From Cudoniella acicularis (lineage: Eukaryota; Ascomycota; Leotiomycetes; Helotiales; Helotiaceae), in the NCBI GenBank assembly GCA_013054445.1, contig JAAMPI010000367.1, positions 1 to 41,358 on the forward strand: a stretch of 41,358 bases of DNA. Reading direction: 5' to 3'. Positions 22,623-32,858 of the stretch are shown one piece after another (the first letter of the stretch is position 1; the number at the start of each line of letters is the position of its first letter). The translations under genes and the position numbers were made by a program. The notes under the pieces were generated by a model. It did no database searches. It saw nothing but the letters and a program-made list of their open reading frames with translations, and was not told the origin of the DNA.

Positions 22623-23416
22623 ATGGTGAGCTTATGTGATCCCCATATATGATCTCCAGCTAACTCACCCCCTTCCAGAATACCCTCTTCAATACCGCCC
22701 TCAAACAGTCCACCTCCCTCAAACGCGACTTGGCCACACCCCCAGCCGGCACACAACTCACACCGTCCCTCCTAGGCCAAATATCTGCATCTTTAACATC
22801 CTTCTCGCGGACTCTAGACTCCTATGCCGAACTTGCAAAATCCGAGCTTAACCCCTCCAAAAAAGAAAAAGCCCTGGAGCGGATAGATTCGTTTCGAGCC
22901 GAATTACAATCATTTCGGGAGCAATTCAAGGAATTAAAAGCCCAAAGTGAAGATCTGCAAACGACTGTCAATAGACAAGAATTACTAGGAAGAAGGCCGC
23001 ACAATACTGCTACGCCAGACAATCCATACTCAAATGCGGCCATATCATCAGGTCCAAGTGTCCATTCGCCGTGGGCGTCGAAAGAGGGAGCAGGAAGCTC
23101 GAGTCTGGGAATGAATAGTGGTGACCATACCCGCGAGACCCATGCACTGAGGGAGCAGACCTTCTTTGCAAATACACACACCGCACTCGATGAATACCTG
23201 GCTAGAGGACAAGCTGTATTAGGTGACCTAGGGCAGCAAAGGGAAATGTTAAAAGGCACACAGAAGAGACTATATAGCGTGGCGAATACGCTTGGTGTGA
23301 GTGGCGACACAATCCGAATGATTGAGCGGAGGGCGAAGCAAGATAAATGGATTTTCTGGGCTGGAGTGGTGGTATTCTTCGGGTTCTGCTGGCTTGTGCT
23401 GCATTATCTGCGGTAG
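22623..23416 (+). CDS. BOS1: Bos1-type ER-Golgi Qb-SNARE (GOSR2/membrin), 246 aa, ATG-only first exon
   Basis: Bos1 acts in fusion of COPII vesicles with the Golgi, together with Sed5, Bet1 and Sec22. Exon 1 is just the ATG (22623-22625); a 53-nt intron (GTGAGC...CCAG) follows and exon 2 is 22679-23416. The spliced start MNTLFNTALKQSTSLKRDL matches the known Bos1 N terminus. Residues about 30-100 form the helical N-terminal domain (ISASLTSFSRTLDSYAELAKSE...). The SNARE helix covers about 165-220 (DLGQQREMLKGTQKRLYSVANTLG, with the zero-layer Gln in the TQ pair). A C-terminal tail anchor spans about 222-243 (WIFWAGVVVFFGFCWLVLHYL). Without the intron there would be no in-frame ATG near this end. 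Confidence 0.95.
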
Positions 23417-23859
23417 GCTTAGTACGACTCGTCGAATGGTGGGGTAGAAAGATTGAGAAGAACAATAATTTGCAATTTGGGTTCAGCGAGGCGTCTGGCG
23501 CGTTGGGTTTACGTCAAAAGATTACTGTACACCAGCTATTTGCATACCAAGCTTCACAGCTTCTTTATCACAAGAGTAAGAAACATGACTTCCATCTTCC
23601 ATATCGATCGATTTATGCTGGTTGCATTGCAAACATTATAGCGACCTGAGTCTTCGGAAGATGTCAAAAAGAGAACAGGCACGAAAATCCTAAATCCCTC
23701 GATTCCTCCACTTTCGCTGAGAACTCAGGCAGTCGAAGAACAAAAGTTCAATGGGGAATAAAAACGAGAACACCAAATTACTCCCCAAAACCTTATTCTA
23801 CCTTCCCTCCTGTGCCAAATCACGTCATGCAAACCACTAGTCGCTCTCACGCCTAACTC
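23417..23859. other. Convergent spacer between BOS1 and the secreted-protein gene
   Basis: This is the shared 3'-flanking region of two convergent genes. I see no gene and no clear repeat. Confidence 0.6.
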
Positions 23860-24388
23860 TCAATTGCCTCCAAAAGCACAAGGAATAGGCCACAAAGCCC
23901 TGCCTTTCTGATTCTGAGCATCAATCGCAAGCTGCACATCCTGATTGCAGCTACAGACGCTACCAAGCAATTCCGTCACATTGCAACCGTGTGTGTAACA
24001 CCCTACTTCTATATGAGAGACGAAATTAGCAAGGGTTTTTTTTTCTGAATAGGGAATTATTGGAGTGTATGAGTGAAAAATATTTAAGAAGTCGATGAGA
24101 GCGTACGATTCCCTTGGTAATAGCAGCTTCCGATTGCAAGGCAAGCGCCGAGGTAGAGGGGTGCAGTGTCGATTGGTGCATAGTTGGATTGTCTCTGTTT
24201 CTGAGGTTAGTAATTTTTTCTGCGTGAGAAGTGTGGTTAAGGTGAGGCGGGGCGAGATGGTTGTTTGAGGTGGAGAGAGGATGATAGGAGCTGAGGCTTA
24301 CTTCAAATAGCTCAACAGGAGGGAGAGCAGAAGCTGATACTGTGATCAGAAGCAACGAGGCGCTGGTGAGGAGGGTTGAGAATTGCAT
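23860..24388 (-). CDS. Small secreted cysteine-rich protein, 3 exons, 109 aa
   Basis: Exons are 24302-24388, 24107-24200 and 23860-24008; the introns (101 and 98 nt) open GTAAGC and GTACGC and end TCAG and ATAG. The joined frame stays open and ends at TGA. Residues 1-21 are a clear signal peptide (MQFSTLLTSASLLLITVSASA, cleavage likely just after). The mature protein of about 88 aa has seven cysteines, in the motifs G-A-C, G-S-C-Y-Y, G-C-Y-x3-G-C-N, and V-C-S-C-N near the end, plus one in PIPCAFGGN. Such size and cysteine content suit an apoplastic effector candidate or cell-wall protein; the family is not recognised and no function is claimed. The cysteine spacing does not obviously match CFEM or hydrophobin patterns. 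Confidence 0.7.
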
Positions 24389-25632
24389 TTTGAATTCGAA
24401 TTTTTTGAAAGGGGGGAAGTCGAGAAAGAAGTTGAGAAGTTGAAGGATTTGAAGAAAGTTTGAGATTTCGACCTATTGCAAGGTATATTATTCTAGAACA
24501 AATCGACGAAATAGATGTCAGGGTAAGCACCAAGAGATCGACAATTGACTTCTATTTGTTCTCTCCTTTCTCATAGGTACTAACCCCTCCCTTATACAAT
24601 TTACTTCCTCGCCATTCAAATGTCCCTCCGCTCCTCACCGGCTCCCACCAGAATCAAACCATGGTACGTCACTCTCCCCCCCCTTCCTCCGCCATCCTGA
24701 GCCCTTAGCCTTTTGCCATTGCAGAGACTTCGGCACCATCCGATCTGGTAAAGGCGGAAGTCCGTCCTATACCCACCATTCCCCTCTAGCAATTTCAACA
24801 CATCACAAAGCATGATCAATCACCCCTCGACACCACACTAAGCACCCCTCCCCTCGCCTCCCCTCCCAGCTTCTAGACAATTCTTCCGCCTCCTCCTCCG
24901 GACTCGTAAACCTTCCCCTTCCGCAAAGTACCGTATTTCCCATCGGCAGAACTCCCTTTCCCCACAAAACGACATCGGTGCAGTGACGGTGCAGCAACAA
25001 CACGTACATCAACCATGTTAAGGTTAAGCTTTCACAGCTCGCTTAAGTGGGAAAAGGAGGCGCAGGGGAACGGGAATGGCTAGATGGGGATAGATTGCCG
25101 AGAGATTTGTGGGGTCCGGATGGGTGTACCTGGATGGTTTTGCTGTCCTGTGCAGATGCGCCGCGCATCAGCGATAGAGAAAGGAAATTTGTGGGGTCTG
25201 CACCAATGTTGCTTGTGTTTGGTAATGGCAGCTGGGTCTCTAAGACAAGGAGGTGATTAGTTGGTTCGAGGAGGTGTGATTTTTTGAGGATGGATTGGAC
25301 GCTTTGATTGGAGGAATGAGATACGATCATACGAATAAGAAAGGAAGGGAAGTTCACTACTTCTTTGTTTCCTGGTTGTGAGCTGAATCGGATGATAGGG
25401 GTTTGATTATAGGATGCTTGCAGTAGGTGACTCGGTGATAATTAAATTGCCTATCGAGTCTTTCTGTCTAATGCCCATTTATTTTTCACTTTCGTTGCCA
25501 CATCCCCAACCTGCCATTGATTTTGAAAAAATGCCGAACAGGTGTTGTCAAGAGTCAAAATCCGTCAGCTCCTATCAATCATCTCCGGTGTATTGCAATA
25601 AGAGAAATGCTATGGAGGCAACGCTTTGAGCT
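24389..25632. other. Spacer between the secreted-protein gene and P450 3' end
   Basis: No complete gene is supported. A possible split mini-ORF on the plus strand begins at ATG 24619 (MSLRSSPAPTRIKP), meets a good donor GTACGT at 24663, and a good acceptor (ATTGCAG) lies near 24724 before DFGTIRSGKGGSPSYTHH and a stop at about 24813. The join would make TGA, so the model fails as it stands. The rest is CT-rich and without signals. Confidence 0.5.
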
Positions 25633-27355
25633 TCACTCACGCTTCTCAACAGTAAGCCAAATGTTCTCGAAATACGCAACCCCAGCCTTGATAACCGTTT
25701 TGGTTTTCTGAGACCCCGGAGTGGGCACTGGCTTCAAATCACGAAAGAACTGCCTGCATTTTAGCTTCAACTTCTGGTAAATAATCTTCGGGGAAACATA
25801 CAGCAAGAGGTCCCTTCATCAACTCCAGCCAAGCAATATCCTTCCCAAGACAAGCCCTCGACCCATACCCAAAAACGAAAGAGTACCTCTCCATCAAGGC
25901 CCTCTTCTCTTCATCTTCAAGCCACCTCTGGGGTCGGAATTCCCCCGCATCCTCACCGTATATTTTCTTGTCTCTACCCGTATGCCATGGATTACATGAC
26001 ATTTCCGTGCCGACAGGGACGACTCTTCCTCCAATAATTATGGGCTCTTCATTAGATGAGACGAGGCGAGGGCTAAGATTCGGTGATGAGGGACAGAGAC
26101 GCATGCTCTCTTTCACACAAGCGACATAGAACGGACAGTGTTCAATCACCTCCGCAAACTGGGCAACGGGGCGAGAGAGTTTCCCGGCTTTGTCCGCTGC
26201 GTCAATTTCGGCCAGGAGTCTGGCGTAGTCTTTTGGAGACGACATGAGATACGTGATAATTGCCCCGAATGCGGTTGCTGTGGTGTCAGCGCCACCAAGA
26301 AGAATAATTAATATTTCCCCTTTGATATAATTTATATCGAGCGGTTGACCATCTGGTTTGCGGGCATCGAGGAAACTAGAATTTGTCAGTAATAGGATCT
26401 CGCGACGAGGAAACAGACTCGAACGATTGCATGATATCCACTCTTTCCTTCTTCTTGCCTTGCTCGAGATCCCTCAGTCTCTGCTCTAACAATTTATCCC
26501 TCCATCTCATCAAAACGCCGACTCCATTCTTTTTCTTCGGAGTTGCCACCAACATGCTTTTAAACCAGGTTGTCTTCAACCATTCGGTAAAAGGGTACAG
26601 TCTGCTAAATACATTGAGAGGCATCCACGAAGCATGGATACTCTCGATTAAGCCACCAATATCCTTCCCTTCTTCAATAAATCCAAGTGGCTGCCCAAAA
26701 CCAATTACACTGATGATATCAAAAGCCAAATAAGTCCCCCACGTCGCAAAGTCTAGTGGTTTTCCCGTTTGCACGAATAGTGTTTCCATTCTTTTCAGCC
26801 AGTTAATAATTTGGACATCGACCAGAGGTTCTGTCTTGATGATCTTGGAAAACGAATAAGGAGCGGCGATAAGCCTACGGTGGTACGCATGAATGTCGTT
26901 ACTGCGTTGGTTGAAAAGCGTTTCGACTTCTCCCAATCCACCGGAAACGTAGTACCTGCTCTTCTCGGCGCTCCGGTGATAGATGGATGGAAGTAATGCT
27001 GCGTCGGAAACCAAAAGCATTGTTGGAGTAACGCGCATTACAGGCCCTAGACATTATTAATGAGTATCAAACATACACAGACAAAGAGGTGAAGGCAAGG
27101 ACCATTTTTCTTGAACCATTCCCATTCAACGAATATTTCTGTTCCCTTGATTGCGTAAAATGCTATCCAAAGTCTAGTGACTGACGCCCTGAAAGGGCCT
27201 GGAAATTCTCGGAGGGGATGAAAGAAGCGGTAATAGATTATTTGATAACAAGTTTTGATGAGAATATAGGCAATTAAAAGGATGCTTAAGTTCCCGATGG
27301 TGAGGTAAACCAACACGCTCTTAATGAAAGAGAGGAATTCAAATACTTCAAGCAT
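25633..27355 (-). CDS. Cytochrome P450 monooxygenase, ER-anchored, 4 exons, 523 aa
   Basis: Exons are 27103-27355, 26419-27046, 25802-26375 and 25633-25749; introns are 56, 43 and 52 nt. The start is ATG 27355. An N-terminal anchor lies at about residues 12-37 (VLVYLTIGNLSILLIAYILI), then the basic/Pro-rich hinge FFHPLREFPGP. The splice at residue 85 restores the classic KNGPVMRVTP. The I-helix oxygen-binding motif is GGADTTAT (about 321-328), with Gly-Gly where Ala-Gly is usual. ExxR is Glu383-x2-Arg386 (KESMRL). The PERF region is FRPQRW (from about 440). The heme loop is FGYGSRACLG with Cys469 as heme ligand. All core motifs are intact, so the enzyme is probably functional; electrons would come from NADPH-P450 reductase. 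The substrate is unknown and no biosynthetic cluster surrounds it. The first two introns use unusual donors (GTCCTT and GTCTGT). Confidence 0.93.
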
Positions 27356-28661
27356 GATTTTGGTCAAATTTGGTGCTCTGGGGAAGAGTAGGGAATGTTC
27401 AAGACAGAAGGTGCTTCAAATATGTAAGTCATATTCATAAACTCGTGAATTCTGACCCCGAGGATAAAAGAATTACCCGGTGTAAAGATTTGTGAAGTAG
27501 TAGTGGGTGCATGACCCTGCACATATAACTTCAGCACTGCAAGGAAATAGTACAGTCTGTACAAGGGTCCTCGCAGCATACCCTATCAACCCCCAAGAGA
27601 CCCCCCATCTGGAACAGATATGGATAGGCGCGGCCTAGTGCAACCTTCATTTCGATGCAACTGTTGGATTGAGCTGCATGTAGATTCCCCAGGAGTCACT
27701 TCAATTACTTGCTATCCACTGACTCGCAAGCAAGCATTTGCCGACGTATTTCAAGATTCAATGAAAAGAGAAGGGTGGGATAAAATAATGTTGGGTAACA
27801 CTAGAAGCGGTGAAGAGCTGCCAACTCTCTCTCATATTATGTGAGATTGGGATGGGGAGAAAAATGGAAAGCTAATAGGATGGCGCAAATGAACGCTCCC
27901 CATGTAACTTCACATGGTACATCCAAAAACCCGCAAATCATCTCGGGAATGCAGAAAAAGAGTGCAGAGATAGTAATCAATAGTAGCGGACCAGTTGGGT
28001 TTGTGGAGGGCTGGAATCGATACACATTGGCGGAGCGTGCACCTGCATGCTCTCAAAGAAATCCGCGAGAAAACCGAGTCCTCTGGATTTGGCTGAGTGC
28101 TGCCGATAATAACATGCTGCAGATGGTCAGGTATCCAATTTCTATCCTCTTTTGGAGCCGAGTTGTTAATAACGTGAATTGTGAGGCCCAATGCGGCTGG
28201 GGGGGGAAAAGCATAGATAAAGACGAAGCGGGACGGTGATGCGATTTTATAGTTCTTTGGCTCATCTACAAAACCCATTGGTGTATGGCACCACTGCTTC
28301 GTACCACTGTTTTTTTACGCGTGGCATTTTACAAGTCCCATGAAACGATAATGGGCAACTTATCTTCGGGTGATTTCCTCTATTGCATTTGGTTCTGGAT
28401 GATCATAAAATTAGCCCTAAGGACTTGGTATCGAGCAAAGAACATAAACCTCATTTATTAAAGTTTTTCATTAGTATTTCGTGGCCTCATGACCAACTAC
28501 TTACAGAGGAGCAATAATAGCAGCCACAGAGTAAAGCGGGTCAACATATCATCTCATCAAAACTGATCATAACCACCACTCCATATGCGCCTTGACCGAG
28601 TGACTGAGTGACCCAAACGCCATCTCAATGAGAGCCCTTAAAATGCTAGCATTTGAGATCT
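27356..28661. other. P450 upstream region with possible membrane-gene remnant
   Basis: No intact gene is seen. On the minus strand at 27837-28278 two frames each carry protein-like segments: the first is soluble-looking, the second, at 27837-28025, has two hydrophobic helices (about TGPLLLITISALFFCIPEMI and TWGAFICAILLAFHF) and no internal stop. They overlap and no splice joins them cleanly. This may be a decayed gene. The rest is P450 5' flank and the 3' flank of the FAR1-like gene. Confidence 0.4.
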
Positions 28662-30238
28662 TCAACCAGAAGCACTGCCACTTCCCTCTCCCTCCGCTTG
28701 ACTCAATCTCTCTCTTTGTACCATAACCCGCTCGTTGCAAATATCAATGAACATCTCAAACTTCTGGATCATCTTATCCTTCTGTCTCAGTTGCTCTTTC
28801 AACTCTTCAACTTCCTTATGCCAATCCTCTTTTACCTTCTCAACCTCTGCTTGTGCGTTTGCTACCTCAGTTCTGAGCTCAGCGCGCAACTTCTCTTCGA
28901 AGGTCAGAGGAGGCTTTTTGTAGAAGGTGGGTAGTTCTTCCATGGCAGTGGCTTCAACACGAGAAGGATCTCGCTTGATGGCTGCACGTGCATTATAAAT
29001 ATCTCGTGGAAGATAGCGGACGCTTGGATTATCGCGATGAAGGATCTCAAGAGTCTCTTTGACAGACACGCCTAAGCTCATTGTTAGCAAATATTATCAA
29101 AAAAGATAGAGGGATAATTGCCATTCTCTTCAAGAGCCTTGACAGCTGCGATGGCCTTTGGGTCCAATTTACGTGCTCCTGGATGCTCAGTAGGACTCTC
29201 ACTAGGAGGATGATTATGTGTAAGATGCTCGCCATCAATCCGACCCCTCAAAATCCAGGCAGTCTTGGTTTCAAGACCGAAAACTCCAAACTCACAACCG
29301 CACTTTCGTGACTTTGTCTTCCGTTGACGTTGCTCTCCTGGAACCTTCTCCTTGTTCGTACCACCCCGATCGCAAATAAGGAAGACCTTCTTCAAACCTC
29401 TATTATCACGCTTTGATCTCCCGATAACGAATGCGTAACCGTGTGACAGAGCATGGGCCTGCGCAGCCGCAAACAAAGCCTCAAACGTAGGATAACTTCC
29501 TCCACGCGGGGGAGACAACATATCTTCCGGTGCTACAGGAGGGCCTGTAGGGCTTGATTGTCCTCCCATCACCGAGCTATTGGCCGCATCTGTAAGCTGT
29601 TGGTCAATGGCAAGTTGAGGGTCGATCATGGACAGATCTTGGCTATCATTTGGAGAACTGTCTTGTGGGCGCGATCCCATATTCGAGTTTGCAGGGGAGC
29701 TATTCATCGTAGGCCTCTGAGCAGCGAGGTTTTGAAGTAATGGAGATGCATTTTGAGATTGTCTTTGGCCCTGGCTGATTGCTGAAGCTGGATTCATGGC
29801 ATGATTGACACTCATCGGAGGGTTTTGAATACCCATCGATTGGTTTTGAGGTGTGCCGTGAGTCGGCATATGGATAGTTGTGCCCAGAGGAGGTGGTCGT
29901 CGTTGAGGGGTATTGGAGCCCGAGCCCGTCGAGGCGTTGCTTAAGACACCCTGAGCAATCTGCTGTTCCGCAGACACTCCAACGCCTCCATTCTGGATAC
30001 CATTCTGGCGAGGGGGGAGGTTTTGTGCTTGGACATTGTTTGGGGTATATGGGGTAGAGTAAGGTGAGTTGTGCTGACCAGGGGGACGAATGCCTCCTTG
30101 GGTGGGACGAGGGAACGGAGCTCGCTGTTGTTGCGACGGCGGAGGGGTTGGCAAGTTGGGCTGGACTTGAAAAACGTGTCGTGATGGTTGTCCTTGAGAG
30201 AATGTAGACCTCGAGTTGTCCTGTGGGGTTAAAGACAT
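28662..30238 (-). CDS. FAR1-domain DNA-binding protein with coiled coil, 2 exons, 508 aa
   Basis: Exon 1 is 29122-30238 and exon 2 28662-29071. I chose ATG 30238 (MSLTPQDNSRS), because the open frame above it (to 30430) is unlike the Gln/Pro/Ser-rich sequence that begins there. Residues 1 to about 245 are low-complexity and probably an activation or interaction region. Residues 249-345 form a FAR1-type (WRKY-GCM1 superfamily) domain with likely zinc ligands Cys289, Cys313 or Cys315, His341 and His343 (HNH). The following helices, KLDPKAIAAVKALEENG then VSVKETLEILHRDNP and RDIYNARAAI, match the segment that trails such domains. A long coiled coil spans about 430-490. No DDE transposase domain is present. 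A nuclear transcription-factor role is inferred. The 50-nt intron seems to be GC-AG, with a perfect GCTAAC branch site. Confidence 0.82.
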
Positions 30239-32858
30239 CTTGTCGGACTCGACCAAGGGAAGCTTCGACTGGGTGCGTAGACGTATCAATTGGATGAAGG
30301 TGGAGTGCGGTTCGATCAACGTGAGATAGATCATGGTAAGAATTGTGCCTTGTTGCCTGAGGACAGCAGCCGGCTCACACGCTGCGCGTCCTTCACGCTC
30401 ACACTGAGAACACCAGAAAGCACATATCAATACGAAGCATCCTGGTAGATTTTTTACAGCCAGTTGTGCTATACATGTCCAGCATCAACCAAGAACACCC
30501 TTTCTGTCAACAGCTACTGCATGTACAATGAGGAAATAGGTATGCCGTCACATCCTTAATGTCATTCTCCTTGGCCACCACAACTTATGGAGTCACGGAA
30601 CCATTCTCTCTCTCCTTTGCGTGCAGCATCTTCATATCTCAGTGAATTTTGTGGCTAAGAAGATTTTGGTAGATACTCTTTTTAGGGTAAATTCCTTAAT
30701 TTAGAATGAGCGTTGACGGGGTATACACAAGACTGTGTTGTTTCATTTCTTCATTTCATCAAATAGAGGAATTGTTTGATCATACCAATGGCAAGAAACA
30801 ACTTTATACTGAATGAGCTACAGAGTTTTCTTACCTTGGCGTTTGCGTGTTAATTTCTCACACAGGTGGAGCATGCGAGGCGGAAACTTCATCAAGTCAT
30901 GAATTGGTTGTTGCTCGTCAACTTCCCACTGGGGTTGCCACATATCTTGATTAACTTAACTTCCCTGGGTGTGAGATTATGTTTCGGAGCGCTATGGGTA
31001 TATCTCTATTTGGGATGTTTGTTGATTGCAGTGCCGCACATGGGAATCGTTGCGAATCATTTTGCAAATGTGAGATATTAAGAAAGGTTTGATCCACTCT
31101 ATTGAGAAATGTACCTCGGACCTAAGGATCATTTCCTTAGTTGCAAAAAGATCCATTAATCCACTCTCCGGGTTCTAAGTTTGAAAGCCATGATTCCCTC
31201 CAGTAGGAAGAGTTTTTGTCAGTGTTGAAGCGGAGGTCATAACTCTAACACTACCTTGTTTTCATTTTGATTAGATTATTGGATAGCGTATTTGTAAGGA
31301 TTTGATACAGGTAACGTTGGATCAGTTAAGGGTTGGTTTTTTTTAAGTTAACGCTCTTCCGCGATCAATGGTGGCTTTTTAGGTTGCGTTCGAGCTATCT
31401 TGGTAAGAAAATATCCACTTTATGTGCCGTTGAGCTCTTCAACAAATCGAGAGGAAATAGAAGACCGATTCAATTGAAGCTGTTCTCATTATTCGGAGGG
31501 TGACGCAGCATCTGATGCGTCTATTCAAAGCGATAGCTACAAGTAGCACTCGAGGTCTCTAAGAACGGTGAAGATGTGCAGATACGCACATTCAAATCCA
31601 AGAGATTGAAAAAAAAAATGTGGGGGTTCTGTGGTCCGCCAGAAGCTTGGTATAGTTTCCATCGGCCTTGCACAGCCGGTGACCGAAGAGGACTAAGGTT
31701 TTCAGTCCTGGGAATCTAATCTTCAAGCCTTCCCCAATACCCCTTGCATACGGGTCTTTGGAATGTTCCATCCATCTAGGTTCGTATATGTGGATATTTG
31801 AGGCGCCTGCTACGATTTGTTTCAACTCACAGGAGAATGATTATTTCACAATCGAGCAAGCTGAGGAATACAACTTGATCCGCTGCTATTACCTATTGGG
31901 GAGAGTTTATCTCTATTCGGAACTCCTGAAAGCGTTACTAGTCGCCAAAGGAAACGCCTTGCATCATAGCCGATGACTTGCATTTTGGCAGGTCCTCGGA
32001 GTGGAGTTGGGGTAAAGCTACGGACTGCGGGCCTAGGGAATACTATTTCCTTAAGGGAGGCTTGGACCCCAAACATCTAAAGAATTGTTTAGAGATGAGC
32101 TTGCTGAGGAAACAGGAGGGAATATTTAACAGTGCTTAGCAAATTCGCAAGTTTAGACAATGATTTAATGTTGCCAAAATGTATAACTGTTCTGCAGCTT
32201 GTGTAGCGCTAAAAGGGGTAAAGATGTCAAACAGTTGGGTGTACGAAATTAGTAGCCGAAAAGATGCGTAAGTCGGTTCCAGCGAAGCATTCCTACTCCA
32301 AACCATGTCAGTACGACGTCGGATGCCCGATCAGGTAGGAAGTCTATAGATATCGGGGCCTACCCGTTGTTGAGAGCCGATGAAACAAGGATTCCAACGG
32401 GCCTTAGTCTCCGTAGTCCGACATTTTGTGCTTCATTATTGGTTCCGGTAAAGCTGCACGTCAATTTAGCGCCACAATTTAATCTACTGCCCCTCCTCTT
32501 CGGTCTTGCCCTCGAGCTTTACCCGACACCTAGAGTTGATTCGATGCCTCTCATCAAAGACAATCGTTCCAGCTCTCGGGACTTGTTTATTGCGTGCCAA
32601 CGCCCCTCCGCCATGATTCATAAGGATAAAATTGATGGCTGGGGTTGCGAGGATCGAATAAAGTCTGACGTATCCCTTTGTTTTGTGGGATATTGTTGCA
32701 ACCATGCTAGCATGATATAATTTTCCAAGCAAGAGGTAACGCCCCGTGATACTCTTTTATTCGAAGTCACTCATATTGGAATCCGTTTCGGGCCGGGTCA
32801 ATCCAATTTCGCCTTCTGGGATTAGAATCCTTAGATACGCCAGCTCTGCATCAACAAG
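30239..32858. other. Gene-poor spacer with a possible gene fragment
   Basis: No complete gene is supported in 2.6 kb. On the minus strand two neighbouring open stretches, 31846-32076 and 31592-31825, contain protein-like text (ASLKEIVFPRP..., then IRFPGLKTLVLFGHRL) that could be the C-terminal part of a decayed gene; they lie in different frames. A 71-codon hydrophobic ORF at 30866-31081 (plus) looks like chance. The sequence near 32,800-32,858 is the DUF3112 gene's 5' flank. Confidence 0.45.

Noticed and set aside
25633..29071. A secondary-metabolite gene cluster around the P450
   Set aside because: No polyketide synthase, peptide synthetase, terpene cyclase or pathway regulator is next to it; the neighbours are unrelated.
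30866..31081. 71-codon hydrophobic ORF
   Set aside because: It is short and isolated, in AT-rich DNA where hydrophobic codons arise by chance, with no supporting neighbour.
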